A stretch of DNA of 64,000 bases from Pricia mediterranea (GTDB lineage Bacteria > Bacteroidota > Bacteroidia > Flavobacteriales > Flavobacteriaceae), in NCBI RefSeq assembly GCF_032248455.1, contig NZ_JAVTTP010000001.1, positions 1,296,001 to 1,360,000 of the forward strand. The letters are read 5' to 3'. The position numbers were made by a program, and so were the translations under genes. The notes beneath the pieces are model-generated. The model did not search any database, was not told where the DNA came from, and was given only the letters and a program-made list of their open reading frames with translations. Below are positions 44,594 to 53,951 of the stretch, one piece after another. Position 1 is the first letter of the stretch, and each line of letters opens with the position of its first letter.

Positions 44594-45079
44594 TTACCGC
44601 AGAAAAGAACTATCAAAGCCCAAAGGCAAAATATCGGCTACCGCATTGCATTGGATCACTTTGCCCGTTTCGCCCATCAGATAGAGCGTGATAGGCTTTT
44701 TTTGTCTGTTCTCATACTCGAGTATGGCCTGGCGACAATTGCCACAGGGGGCGGCAGGGGTATCGACCACATGGTTTTTAGAGGTCGCCGTAATCGCGAC
44801 CGAAGTAATGGGTACTCCCGGATATAAGGCCCCAGCCTGAAATACCGCCACTCGCTCTGCACAGAGTCCCGATGGGTACGAAGCGTTCTCCTGATTGTTT
44901 CCAATGACGATTTTCCCGTTTTCCAAAAGCACCGCTGCTCCGACCTGAAAATGGGAATAGGGCGCGTAAGCGTTCTTTCGTGCGGCAACGGCTTCGGACA
45001 TCAAGACCCTCATTTCTTTCGGAAGTTCAGCCAACCCATTGAAAATAGTCAATTCAAAACTAAGCTTTTGTTTATGCAT
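44594..45079 (-). CDS. cdd: Cytidine deaminase
   Basis: A 161-residue cytidine deaminase: YAPYSHFQVGAAV, GNNQENASYPSGLCAERVAV (zinc Cys and catalytic Glu) and APCGNCRQAI (two zinc Cys). It deaminates (deoxy)cytidine for pyrimidine salvage. It lies between porV and pdhA on the same strand. Confidence 0.94.
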   Translation of the reverse strand: MHKQKLSFELTIFNGLAELPKEMRVLMSEAVAARKNAYAPYSHFQVGAAVLLENGKIVIGNNQENASYPSGLCAERVAVFQAGALYPGVPITSVAITATSKNHVVDTPAAPCGNCRQAILEYENRQKKPITLYLMGETGKVIQCNAVADILPLGFDSSFLR

Positions 45080-45149
45080 GGTTTTCGTTTCGTATCAACT
45101 CAATCTGAAACACTTGTAAAGGTCCTTTTTTTGTGGAATAGGTTGAGCT

Positions 45150-45182
45150 AAAAAGCCGCTCCGACTAATTTTGGGGACGGCC
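45150..45182 (-). terminator. Probable terminator downstream of porV
   Basis: Minus-strand GGCCGTCC-loop-GGAGCGGC with one bulge, followed by T5, between porV and cdd. Confidence 0.5.
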
Positions 45183-45281
45183 TCGCTTTGGGTGTTATTC
45201 GGTCTTTTTTTGTTGTTATTATCTTTTTTGCGACCTTTATTTTTCACTTTGCGGTCACCATTTGGTAGTATATGTGCCTCC

Positions 45282-46445
45282 CTAATCGTTGTAAAACTCT
45301 TCCCCAAGGTTAAAGGTCAACGAGAATCGCAGTGAATTTTCAATCGGGTTGGCAATTTCTGACGTGGAAAAGAGATAAGAAAGGTCGATTTGGGCGGACT
45401 TATACCTGAATCCTGCACCGAGCGTAAAGAACTTGCGGAAACCCTTTACATCGCTTTCGTTAAAATAGCCTGTTCTAAACATGAAGGCGTCCTGATATAT
45501 ATATTCGGCACCAAGGGCCCAGGTCATCTCCTGAAGCTCTTCGCTAAACCCGTCCGGAGCATCGCCAAAAGATTTAAATACCCCGCTTAAAAAACCGATG
45601 TCCTGATATTCGTCGTTATCGGCGGCGTCAAGTACGCCATCACCATTAAAATCTTGGGGAGTCGGCACCAACAGTTTGTTGAATTCCGCCGTCAGGCCCA
45701 AAACATTGTCCTGATCCAAAATAAAATCAAATCCGGCTCCGAACTTAAGGTTGGCAGGGATGAAATTGTCCTGTCCGTTTTCATCGTAGGCAATCTTGCC
45801 CCCGAGATTGGAGATATTGAATCCGGCCCTCCACCTGCCGTCAAAACTATTGTAGGCAATCTCTTGCGAGCGGTAAAAACCAGCGACGTCGACCGCAAAG
45901 GTGCTCCCTGGCGTCGAGTCGATTCCATTGGAATCCGGGAACTTCAGGTTCGACCGAATATAGCGCCCTGCAACGGCCATCGAGAAAGTCGGACTGAGCT
46001 TTAAGGAGTACGACCCGTCGAGTGCCAATTCATTGGGCTTGGCAATTGTGGGCTGATCGTCAAAGTTCTGTCGCAATTCAATTTCTCCCAGGGTAAAATA
46101 GCGCAAGCTGAACGCAAAGGCGCTTTGCTCGTTAATTTTGTTAAAATAATTGGCGTTCAAGAGCCCGATGTCGGAAACCACACTGCTCAAATAAGGGGTA
46201 TATCCTAATGAAATTCCCATTTTGCGTTCGGCAAAGGCGAATTTGGCGGGGTTCCATTGCTGCGAATACGCGTCCATCGAAGTAGCGACGCCCACATCGC
46301 CCATACCCGCGGCACGGGCGTCAGCGGTAATATTAAGGAACGGCACGGCCGTAGTTATGGCACGGTCGCGCGCTTCGATCGGGTTGTCTTGGGCCGAAAG
46401 TTGGCCCGCCCCTAGAAGTAAAAGCAGTACTGATAATTTTTTCAT
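45282..46445 (-). CDS. porV: Type IX secretion outer-membrane protein PorV
   Basis: 387 residues from ATG 46445 with a signal peptide (MKKLSVLLLLLGAGQLSAQ). The sequence matches PorV (LptO): DARAAGMGDVGVAT near the N-terminus, QQWNPAKFAFAERKMGISLGY (in shorter parts), NISNLGGKIAYDE and a C-terminal beta-barrel ending FSLTFNLGEEF. PorV is the shuttle of the T9SS attachment complex, bringing cargo to the sortase PorU. The longer frame start (46544) is not signal-like. The gene upstream is not porU; instead a 1.07 kb non-coding stretch leads to gldJ. Confidence 0.92.
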   Translation of the reverse strand: MKKLSVLLLLLGAGQLSAQDNPIEARDRAITTAVPFLNITADARAAGMGDVGVATSMDAYSQQWNPAKFAFAERKMGISLGYTPYLSSVVSDIGLLNANYFNKINEQSAFAFSLRYFTLGEIELRQNFDDQPTIAKPNELALDGSYSLKLSPTFSMAVAGRYIRSNLKFPDSNGIDSTPGSTFAVDVAGFYRSQEIAYNSFDGRWRAGFNISNLGGKIAYDENGQDNFIPANLKFGAGFDFILDQDNVLGLTAEFNKLLVPTPQDFNGDGVLDAADNDEYQDIGFLSGVFKSFGDAPDGFSEELQEMTWALGAEYIYQDAFMFRTGYFNESDVKGFRKFFTLGAGFRYKSAQIDLSYLFSTSEIANPIENSLRFSLTFNLGEEFYND

Positions 46446-47520
46446 TCTAAACAAGTGTATAGAACTCCGTCGAGTTCCGGTTGATCGATCAAAAATGGAC
46501 AAATGCGTCCATTTAGTAAAAAATACTAGACGTACTACATGCAAAACGGGCTTTTTGACAATATCTTATAAATGAAGTACACTATTTTTAACGAAAAAGC
46601 GTTACAGCGATCTTTGAAGTCCTGCTGCCGTCTTTCAGTACGCCGATTCAATGCACATTCAATGCACATTCCGTGAGTAGGGCGCAAAATTAAACGGTTA
46701 ACGGCAAAAAATCATCGCGTCTAGGCTTCGCAAGGCGAAAATTACTCTTCCACAATAATACGATAAAACTGTTTTGTGTCACCTTCTAAAAATTGAAAAA
46801 TAGAAAAATCGTACCCTACACCATCCAATCGGTCACCGACGGTATGGGCAACGTTCCAAAAAATATAATTTGAATGCTGTTGGACGAATGTGTCCGTCTG
46901 ACCCGTATACCTTAAAATTTTTCCAAAGAATATATGGCAAAAACCGGCATGAAGGCTACCTCTAAATGCCAAAAATTATCCTATCGCTGTTTCATGAACG
47001 CAATTTGCTCGAATACCAAGAGAACGAGCCTTCTATCGACAAAATCCGGACAACGTGCCCTCCGTGTCCACGAATACCTTTATTTTTGCAAAGATAGTCC
47101 GTGACCCCTCATCGTCGCGAAAGGGGAAAGATATGTTGTGATCTATACTATAATCGCAATTGTGCCGTTATTCCATTGAAGAACAGCCCTGCCATTTCGA
47201 TTCCGCATGGGCATTCTTTGGAACTCATTTAGACTGTTTGTTTGGAACCGGGAATTTTGGCTTTAGCGGCCTTATAAAGACTTTTTTGAGCAGCATAGCC
47301 GAGCTACAGGGCGAGAAAAAGGCAAAATTACGGTGCGAAATGGAAAATTCGTAGGCAAAAGAAAAAGTTTATATGAGCTCTTGATCAAAATACTTTTCGG
47401 CAAATAAAATATTATGCTTGTTTTATCGTTTTATCAACCGAAGACGAGCCTTAATTTAAATCAAAATACGAATTCCGACAGTCCTAGTACGGTCGATCCA
47501 TTTGAACTCAAGTCCCAATT
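46446..47520. other. Long porV-gldJ intergenic region without porU
   Basis: About 1.07 kb without a convincing gene. It contains a short tandem repeat ATTCAATGCAC (about 46646-46667), back-to-back -7 motifs (47081-47096) and short frames of 76 residues (minus, 46742-46972) and 64 residues (plus, 47160-47354) that match no family I know. Confidence 0.5.
47081..47096. promoter_or_regulatory. Abutting divergent -7 promoter motifs
   Basis: TATTTTTG on the plus strand (47081-47088) directly abuts TATCTTTG on the minus strand (47089-47096). The pair would drive gldJ on one side and the empty porV-side gap on the other. Confidence 0.45.
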
Positions 47521-49185
47521 ATGAAAAAACAGTTTATCAAAGTTGTACTCTCTTGTGCAGTGGTTGCGGGAGGTTTTACGGTTACCAGCTGTAAAAACTC
47601 CGGTAGCAAGGATGTATCAAGAGCCACAGGGTGGAAAATCAACTCCAAGGATGGCGGTTTTCAGTACAACACCGACTTCAAGGAACAAGAGACGGCTCCC
47701 GGTCTTGTATTCGTAGAAGGCGGCACCTTTACTAAAGGCAAGGTGCAGGATGATGTGATGCACGACTGGAACAATACTCCGACCTCCCAGCACGTACAGT
47801 CTTTTTATATGGACGAGACCGAGGTTACCAACGTGATGTATCTCGAATATCTGGATTACCTGAAAAGCGTTTATCCACCGGAAAACCCCAAGTATGCCAA
47901 TATCTATAAAGGGGCGTTACCCGATACGTTGGTTTGGAGAAACCGACTGGGCTTCAACGAGACGATGACGAACAATTATCTAAGGCACCCGGCCTATGCG
48001 GAATATCCGGTGGTGGGGGTCAACTGGGTTCAGGCCACACAGTTTGCCGAATGGCGTACCGACCGGGTCAACGAAATCATGCTGGAAAGGGAAGGTTATT
48101 TGGCCGAAGATGCTAAATATCAAGCGGCCACCGGCGAGGTTGCCGGTACGTTCAGCACCGAGGCCTACCTAAACCGACCGGAATCCGTTTACAATGGGCA
48201 GATCGATTCGCTTCAAGGCAAGAAAAAGCAAGACAGTATAAACACTTTCGCCAAAAGGAGCAGTGGTATCATTATGCCGGAGTACCGGCTGCCTACGGAG
48301 ACGGAATGGGAATACGCCGCCCAGGCCAATCAAGGGAATCGGGAATACAACAACTACCGGGGTAGAAAAAAATATCCCTGGGACGGAGAATATACCCGAA
48401 ATGGACAGCGTGTCGGCCGTGGCGACCAATTGGCCAATTTCAAACAGGGGAAAGGGGATTACGGTGGAATAGCCGGATGGTCCGATGACGGCGCCGACAT
48501 TACCGCAGAGGTAATGTCATACAAGCCCAACGACCTCGGGCTCTACGACATGGCCGGTAACGTAGCGGAATGGGTAGCTGATGTCTATCGACCCATAGTT
48601 GATGACGAGATTAGCGATTTCAACTACTACCGTGGCAATATTTACATGAAAACGGCCATCGGCAATGATGGGAAGGTGAACGTACTTCGAGATTCCATCG
48701 TCTATGATACCCTTCCCAACGGCAAGATCGTAGCCGTCAACCTGCCCGGAGAAATCAAGATGGAGCCTGTAGGCGAAGAGGAGACCTTCTTGCGCACAAA
48801 CTTCTCCTCTAGCGACAATAGGGGCTATAGGGATGGTGACCCGGCGTCGTCGCGGTTCTTCGATCAATTTGCCGACGAAGATGAGACCGCAGAGAGCGAC
48901 AAAATGTACAACTCGCCCAAGAACAAGATTGAAGTCGATTCAGCGGGCAACCTCGTCCGTCAATACGACACCTCGAACAACCGCTCAACTTTGATCAACA
49001 ATGAAGTGCGCGTCTATAAGGGGGGATCTTGGAGGGACAGGGCATTTTGGTTAGACCCGGCGCAACGACGGTATTTGCCACAGTATATGGCAACCGACTA
49101 CATCGGTTTCCGATGTGCGATGTCGAGGGTAGGGTCGAAGTCGAAGACCAAAAATAAAACCCCGCGTGGGAAAAGGGCAAGATAA
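47521..49185 (+). CDS. gldJ: Gliding motility lipoprotein GldJ
   Basis: A 554-residue lipoprotein (signal peptide with VTSC, Cys24) with an FGE/sulfatase-modifying-factor fold: GLVFVEGGTFTKG, MDETEVTNVMYLEYL, YRLPTETEWEYAAQ, GLYDMAGNVAEWVADVY, GGSWRDRAFW and FRCAMSRVG at the end. This arrangement is characteristic of GldJ, needed for gliding and for stability of the GldK complex in the T9SS. A strong terminator follows, then murF. Confidence 0.95.
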   Translation: MKKQFIKVVLSCAVVAGGFTVTSCKNSGSKDVSRATGWKINSKDGGFQYNTDFKEQETAPGLVFVEGGTFTKGKVQDDVMHDWNNTPTSQHVQSFYMDETEVTNVMYLEYLDYLKSVYPPENPKYANIYKGALPDTLVWRNRLGFNETMTNNYLRHPAYAEYPVVGVNWVQATQFAEWRTDRVNEIMLEREGYLAEDAKYQAATGEVAGTFSTEAYLNRPESVYNGQIDSLQGKKKQDSINTFAKRSSGIIMPEYRLPTETEWEYAAQANQGNREYNNYRGRKKYPWDGEYTRNGQRVGRGDQLANFKQGKGDYGGIAGWSDDGADITAEVMSYKPNDLGLYDMAGNVAEWVADVYRPIVDDEISDFNYYRGNIYMKTAIGNDGKVNVLRDSIVYDTLPNGKIVAVNLPGEIKMEPVGEEETFLRTNFSSSDNRGYRDGDPASSRFFDQFADEDETAESDKMYNSPKNKIEVDSAGNLVRQYDTSNNRSTLINNEVRVYKGGSWRDRAFWLDPAQRRYLPQYMATDYIGFRCAMSRVGSKSKTKNKTPRGKRAR

Positions 49186-49210
49186 TGCCGATAACAGAAT
49201 TGAAAGTAAA

Positions 49211-49243
49211 GGCCGTCCCCCTATATTGTGGGACGGCTTTTTT
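49211..49243 (+). terminator. Intrinsic terminator downstream of gldJ
   Basis: GCCGTCCC (49212-49219), a 10-nt loop, GGGACGGC (49230-49237), then TTTTTT. The murF start lies only about 12 nt beyond, so murF must have its own promoter or be reached by read-through. Confidence 0.85.
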
Positions 49244-49254
49244 ATCTTAGTCCC

Positions 49255-50532
49255 ATGACCATAGAGAAATTGCACCAATGCTTTTTAGCGCATCCCAAAG
49301 TTTGCACCGACACCCGAAAAATCGAAGGAGATTGCCTCTTTTTTGCCCTTAAGGGCGATAATTTCAACGGCAACAGGTATGCTGCGGAAGCCCTGCGGAA
49401 AGGAGCCTCGTTTGCGGTTGTCGATGAAGATGACTACGCGATCTCCGACCGGTATATTGTAGTCGACGATGTACTCGAGGCTCTGCAACAACTCGCCACC
49501 TTTCATAGGGATTACAGTACCGCAAGGGTCATTGCCCTGACCGGGAGCAACGGCAAGACCACCACCAAGGAGTTGATCCGTGCCGTGCTTTCGAGGAAAT
49601 ACCGCGTGATTGCTACGCTGGGTAATCTCAATAACCATATCGGCGTTCCGCTGACCCTACTTTCCATTGCGGAGGATACTGAAATCGCCATTATCGAGAT
49701 GGGCGCCAATCATCGGAAGGAAATCGAAACCCTCTGTAAAGTAGCCCGGCCCGACTTTGGATATATTACGAATTTCGGAAAAGCGCATCTCGAGGGTTTT
49801 GGCGGCGTGAAAGGAGTTATCAAGGGGAAGAGCGAACTGTACGACTATCTGATGGCCAGCGGAAAGTCCATTTTCATGAATGCCGACGACCCGATCCAAT
49901 TCAAGAAACTGAACGGATATATCAACAAGTTCGGTTTTAGCATGGACAAAAAGGATTTCTTTCGGATGTCTTTCCTCGGCGCGGATCCCTTTGTAAAAAT
50001 CGAGGTGGAAGGACAAGCGGTGACTTCCCAGTTAATAGGAAGCTATAATTTCACGAACTGTGCCGCCGCTATCCTGATTGGAAAATTTTTCAACGTTCCT
50101 TGGGAGGATATCAAAAACGCCATTGCGAGCTACGTGCCCCAAAACAATCGCTCCCAGATCTTAAACAAAAACAGCCATCGTATCATTTTGGATGCCTACA
50201 ACGCCAATCCGACCAGTATGGTAGCCGCCCTCGAGACCTTCAAGAAGATGGAGGGTACCCCAAAAATCGCTTTTCTGGGCGATATGTTCGAGCTCGGAGA
50301 AACGGCCGGCATTGAACATCAGGCCATCGTGGATTTTGCCGCCTCAATGCAGTTTCAGGATGTATTTTTGATCGGAGAAAATTTTGCGCGAACGGACAGT
50401 CATCTAAGAAGTTTCACGGCTTTCGAACAGCTTTCTGAATATCTGATGAAAAATCCCGTCCCCAAGAATAGCAACCTGCTTATCAAGGGCTCAAGGGGTA
50501 TGGCGTTGGAACGAATATTGGAAATATTGTAG
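49255..50532 (+). CDS. murF: UDP-N-acetylmuramoyl-tripeptide--D-alanyl-D-alanine ligase
   Basis: MurF of 425 residues. Mur ligase ATP-binding loop GSNGKTTTKE (about residues 95-104), VCTDTRKIEGDCLFFALKGD near the N-terminus, LNNHIGVPLTLL, YNFTNCAAAI and LDAYNANPTSM (Mur-ligase C-terminal domain). It adds D-Ala-D-Ala to the peptidoglycan precursor. The frame opens 9 codons earlier inside the terminator, but ATG 49255 is preferred. The two tRNA-Val genes follow on the opposite strand. Confidence 0.95.
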   Translation: MTIEKLHQCFLAHPKVCTDTRKIEGDCLFFALKGDNFNGNRYAAEALRKGASFAVVDEDDYAISDRYIVVDDVLEALQQLATFHRDYSTARVIALTGSNGKTTTKELIRAVLSRKYRVIATLGNLNNHIGVPLTLLSIAEDTEIAIIEMGANHRKEIETLCKVARPDFGYITNFGKAHLEGFGGVKGVIKGKSELYDYLMASGKSIFMNADDPIQFKKLNGYINKFGFSMDKKDFFRMSFLGADPFVKIEVEGQAVTSQLIGSYNFTNCAAAILIGKFFNVPWEDIKNAIASYVPQNNRSQILNKNSHRIILDAYNANPTSMVAALETFKKMEGTPKIAFLGDMFELGETAGIEHQAIVDFAASMQFQDVFLIGENFARTDSHLRSFTAFEQLSEYLMKNPVPKNSNLLIKGSRGMALERILEIL

Positions 50533-50591
50533 AAATAGAGAGGGAACGTACTGCCACTTAGTTTCGCCGGGACCGTTGGACCTAGGCTTTG

Positions 50592-50666
50592 TGGGATATA
50601 CTGGATTCGAACCAGTGACCTCTGCCCTGTCAAGGCAGCGCTCTAAACCAACTGAGCTAATATCCC
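50592..50666 (-). tRNA. tRNA-Val (GAC)
   Basis: A 75-nt cloverleaf on the minus strand: acceptor GGGATAT/ATATCCC, D-arm GCTC-AGTTGG-GAGC, anticodon arm CTGCC-TTGACAG-GGCAG (anticodon GAC) and T-arm ACTGG-TTCGAAT-CCAGT, discriminator A. CCA is not encoded. It is the second gene of a tandem pair. Confidence 0.95.
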
Positions 50667-50703
50667 AATAAATAAAAAGCCATCCGCGGTGGATGACTTT
50701 ACG

Positions 50704-50778
50704 TGGGCGCGAAGGGATTCGAACCCCTGACCCCTTGGGTGTAAACCAAGTGCTCTGAACCAACTGAGCTACGCGCCC
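50704..50778 (-). tRNA. tRNA-Val (TAC)
   Basis: A 75-nt cloverleaf on the minus strand: acceptor GGGCGCG/CGCGCCC, D-arm GCTC/GAGC, anticodon arm CTTGG-TTTACAC-CCAAG (anticodon TAC), T-arm AGGGG-TTCGAAT-CCCTT, discriminator A. It is first in the tandem, 37 nt before tRNA-Val(GAC). Confidence 0.95.
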
Positions 50779-50827
50779 GTGAAAGCTGTCTGGTAGACCG
50801 TTTTGAAATTAGCCGACCAAGCGGGTG

Positions 50828-50857
50828 CAAATATAGAACTCTTTTAATTGTTCCAAA
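50828..50857 (-). promoter_or_regulatory. Promoter of the tRNA-Val pair
   Basis: On the minus strand TTTG (50854-50857), 18 bp, then TATATTTG (50828-50835): the full Bacteroidetes promoter, 50 nt before the first tRNA. Confidence 0.65.
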
Positions 50858-50874
50858 AGAAAAATAGTAAAAAA

Positions 50875-52086
50875 TCAGACCACCTCCGCCACGGTAAAAG
50901 TACTGCCACCAATAAAGATAAAATCGGTGGGACTAGCGCATTCTCGGGCAATGCGATAAGCACTCGCTACAGATGGATAATTTTTCCCCCGTAACCCGTA
51001 AGTTTTCCCGTGTTCCCGCAATTTCTCGACATCTAGGCCACGGGGAATATCGGGCCGACAGAAATAATATTCAGCATTTTTAGGGAACAGCGGCAATATG
51101 GCATCTAGATTTTTGTCCTTTACAAACCCCAGCACGATGTGTAGTTTGTCATAGTGCTGTTGGGCCAGCTGATTCAACACCGCCGTCAATCCCTCTGTAT
51201 TGTGCGCGGTATCGCAGATTACTGTCGGTGCGGTACCTAAAACCTGCCACCTGCCCATGAGGCCGGTATTTTGCACCACGTTATTGAGACCAGCGACGAT
51301 ATGCTGTTCTGCAATCTTAAAATTTGGGAGTCTACGAAGGATCGCAACAACACCCTTTACATTCTTTGTTTGATAAGCACCCAGAAGCCCGGTTTCATAA
51401 TTATTTTGTACATCGCGATCGGCATAGACCAATTCGGCATTCTTTGAAGCTGCCACCGCTTCGAACACCTCGGCGGTATCTTCTTGATACTCCCCAATGA
51501 CGACCGGAACGTCGCTCTTAATGATCCCGGCTTTCTCAAAGGCTATCTTGGGGAGGGTATCGCCCAGTAGATCTACGTGGTCCCATCCGATATTGGTAAT
51601 TAGAGCGACTTCAGGAACAATGATATTGGTGGAATCCAATCGGCCGCCCAGGCCCACCTCGACAATCGCGATGTCCACTTTTTGTTGGGCGAAATAATCG
51701 AACGCCATGCCTACACACATCTCGAAGAAGGAGAGTCCGTTTGCATTAAAAAAGGATAGGTTTTCTTGGATAAAATCCACCACGAACTCTTCATCAATAG
51801 GACTTCCGTTGATTTTGATGCGTTCCCTAAAATCCTTGAGATGGGGAGAAGTGTAGAGTCCCGTTTTATAACCTGCTTCCTGCAGCACGGATGCGAGCAT
51901 GTGGCTGCTGGAGCCTTTTCCGTTGGTACCGCCGACATGAATGCTCTTGAACTTTTTTTCGGGATGGCCAAGATGTGCCGCTAGGGCGAGGGTTTTATCC
52001 AACTTGTCGTTGAAAGCCGACTTTCCCTTTTGCTGGTACATTGGAAGCTGCTCGAACATCCAATCCAAGGTCTGCCTATAGGTCAC
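50875..52086 (-). CDS. folC: Folylpolyglutamate/dihydrofolate synthase
   Basis: A FolC of about 403 residues: GTNGKGSSSHMLASVLQEAG (ATP loop), GLYTSPHLKDFRERIKING, VEVGLGGRLDSTNI, TNIGWDHVDLLGDTL and CDTAHNTEGLTAVL. It glutamylates folates. GTG 52086 is the likely start (VTYRQTLDWMF, matching MTYxxTLDWMF of relatives) and overlaps the tonB TGA by 4 nt (GTGA). The frame continues upstream inside tonB, which I reject. Confidence 0.9.
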   Translation of the reverse strand: MTYRQTLDWMFEQLPMYQQKGKSAFNDKLDKTLALAAHLGHPEKKFKSIHVGGTNGKGSSSHMLASVLQEAGYKTGLYTSPHLKDFRERIKINGSPIDEEFVVDFIQENLSFFNANGLSFFEMCVGMAFDYFAQQKVDIAIVEVGLGGRLDSTNIIVPEVALITNIGWDHVDLLGDTLPKIAFEKAGIIKSDVPVVIGEYQEDTAEVFEAVAASKNAELVYADRDVQNNYETGLLGAYQTKNVKGVVAILRRLPNFKIAEQHIVAGLNNVVQNTGLMGRWQVLGTAPTVICDTAHNTEGLTAVLNQLAQQHYDKLHIVLGFVKDKNLDAILPLFPKNAEYYFCRPDIPRGLDVEKLREHGKTYGLRGKNYPSVASAYRIARECASPTDFIFIGGSTFTVAEVV

Positions 52087-53078
52087 TCTCCCAATTTGAA
52101 ATTGACCACCACAAAACCGACCTGTTGGCTCGGGGCATTTGAATCTTGGTTCCATCTGTGCTTAAAAGCAGTTTTTTTCGCTGGTTCCAACAGGCAAGGG
52201 CTGTTGTTGGTAGTGCCCTTAACGCCCGGCTGGGCGCTGACGACATTGCCGTTTCTATCGACCACGATCTTGACCACTACCCTGCCCTCTTCGTTACATT
52301 CTTGCCTGACAGCACCCTTACTGGCCAGGGAACGACCGTTGAGACCATAGCCGCCCGTACCGCTTCCGGAACCGGGGCTTCCATAATAACTGGTAGAATA
52401 GGGGTCACCATCGGGAGAACCTTTGTCGCCAGGTCTGCTGTCATCACCCTCGGAACCTGAGGCCGTGCCGTCCGATTTATTGAGTCCGCCCATGAGCTCA
52501 TCCAACCTTTTCTTTTTGGCGTCGCGTTCTTGCTGGGCTTTTTCCTCTGCTTCCCGCTTTTGTAGGGCTATGCGGGCGGCTTCCTCCCTTTTTCTTTCCG
52601 CTTCGGCTTCTTTTCGAGCTGCTTCGGCCTCGGCCTTTTTCTGGGCAGCTCTTTTGGCTTCCTCGGCCTTGCGTTTTTCTTCCTCCGCCTTTTTTATTCT
52701 TACAGCCTCCTCGTTTTCCTGGGTAAGGACTTTTTCCGAGGGGACTTCCTTAGCCACGGTTTCCTCGGGCTCTTCTTCGGGTACCTCTTCGGCCTCCTCT
52801 TCAACGACCTCCTCTTCTATTATTTCCTCAACGACCTCCTCCTCTTGTTCGACCGGTTCAATGGGCGGGGTATCCATGGGTTCTGACTGAATCTTTTCTT
52901 TGGGCTGCACGTTTCCACTACCAAATTCGGTGGTGCCGAAATTGACGGTAATTCCGTTTTCGATGGGCGGGTCCATATAGGTAAGGCCGATATAGAACAA
53001 TACCAGCAGCAACACGCTAAGGAGAAAAGTAGTCAGCGTGAAGGATTTCTTTTTGTGTTTCGTATCCAAATACGACAT
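52083..53078 (-). CDS. TonB-family energy transducer
   Basis: A 331-residue periplasm-spanning protein: one N-terminal transmembrane helix (about 16-35, TFLLSVLLLVLFYIGL), then a Glu/Pro-rich stretch (EEEVVEEIIEEEVVEEEAEE), a long Lys/Ala/Glu-rich helix (about 125-190) and a Gly/Ser-rich linker. The C-terminal TonB/TolA-like domain follows (EGRVVVKIVVDRNGNV, then HRWNQDSNAP). It couples the proton motive force from ExbB/ExbD upstream to outer-membrane transport. It overlaps folC by 4 nt. Confidence 0.9.
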   Translation of the reverse strand: MSYLDTKHKKKSFTLTTFLLSVLLLVLFYIGLTYMDPPIENGITVNFGTTEFGSGNVQPKEKIQSEPMDTPPIEPVEQEEEVVEEIIEEEVVEEEAEEVPEEEPEETVAKEVPSEKVLTQENEEAVRIKKAEEEKRKAEEAKRAAQKKAEAEAARKEAEAERKREEAARIALQKREAEEKAQQERDAKKKRLDELMGGLNKSDGTASGSEGDDSRPGDKGSPDGDPYSTSYYGSPGSGSGTGGYGLNGRSLASKGAVRQECNEEGRVVVKIVVDRNGNVVSAQPGVKGTTNNSPCLLEPAKKTAFKHRWNQDSNAPSQQVGFVVVNFKLGE

Positions 53079-53202
53079 GGTATCCGTTTAGTTATGATCT
53101 ATTATTCGCTTTGCACTCGAGGTATAATCCACTGAAGAACAATCGCCAATAACGCGATGAGCAAGTCAATATACCCCTTAAAGGTAAGCAAATCAATTTT
53201 GA

Positions 53203-53589
53203 TCAATTCGGTCGTACGGCCAAGATAACTTTGTAACTGTTCCGGTTGGCGATGTCCATGACGTGTACCGCCTCTTTAATCGCCACGCTTTCTTCGGCCC
53301 GGAGAATTATGGTCGGCTTGTCTTGTCCTTCCAAGGCTTTTTTGAGTTCGACCTCGATATAGTCCCCGTTAATACGTTCGTTGTTAACAAAATACTGCAG
53401 ATTTTTGTCGATACTCACCGAAACGTTCTGGGTATTGGTCGATTTGCCCTTCGCTTTAGGCAATAACAGATCCAACGCGTTGGGGGAATTGGCCGTGAGC
53501 ATAAAGAATATCAATAACAAGAATACAATATCCGTCATCGAGGACATGCTAAAATCGGGACTCACCTTATTTCTTCCTCTTAATTTCAC
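53203..53589 (-). CDS. exbD: ExbD/TolR family biopolymer transport protein
   Basis: A 128-residue protein with one transmembrane helix carrying the essential Asp (SSMTDIVFLLLIFFM, Asp20) and a periplasmic domain (LDLLLPKAKG, DYIEVELKKAL, VMDIANRNSYKVILAV). It forms the proton channel with ExbB and TonB. The TonB gene is 124 nt downstream. Confidence 0.93.
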   Translation of the reverse strand: MKLRGRNKVSPDFSMSSMTDIVFLLLIFFMLTANSPNALDLLLPKAKGKSTNTQNVSVSIDKNLQYFVNNERINGDYIEVELKKALEGQDKPTIILRAEESVAIKEAVHVMDIANRNSYKVILAVRPN

Positions 53590-53951
53590 GTTCTATCTAA
53601 TTTTTAACGCACTTGGTTCTTCCTTGAACTAATTCATTCTGTTCGCATCCGGACTTCAGAAAACGGGATTAAAAACAGGGAGAAAAGATGTGTCGAAATC
53701 CGGTTTTGCGCAAATATTAAGTTTTAAACCTTATTTTACTGCCCTGAATTTCGTTTCCCTATCCTGGTTCTTGCACCCTGCTCTATCATCTGACAACATG
53801 TCCATACAATGGATCGCCAACTCACTAATTTTTTACAAACTTATAAACCCATAAACTGCTAATGGAAGGTCAAAGTTTGCAATCACGGACCAACGGCCCG
53901 GGTTAAGAGAATTGGTTCTTGGCTCTCGGCTCTTGGCTCTTGGCTCTAATT
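53590..53951. repeat. exbB-exbD intergenic region with CTTGGCT tandem repeat
   Basis: 362 nt between two co-directional genes that are usually adjacent. No gene. At 53912-53947 the plus strand is a tandem run of TTGGTTCTTGGCTCTCGGCT-type units (a 7-nt CTTGGCT-like unit). Confidence 0.55.

Noticed and set aside
45095..45307. A 70-residue Lys/Asn-rich frame overlapping the end of porV (minus strand)
   Set aside because: Overlaps porV by 26 nt, low-complexity composition, spans a probable terminator, no recognisable family.
46742..46972. A 76-residue minus-strand frame in the porV-gldJ gap, considered as a porU stub
   Set aside because: No similarity I can recognise to PorU, starts with a non-ATG codon and has no family motif.
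47160..47354. A 64-residue plus-strand frame upstream of gldJ
   Set aside because: No domain, no RBS or conservation evidence; most likely chance.
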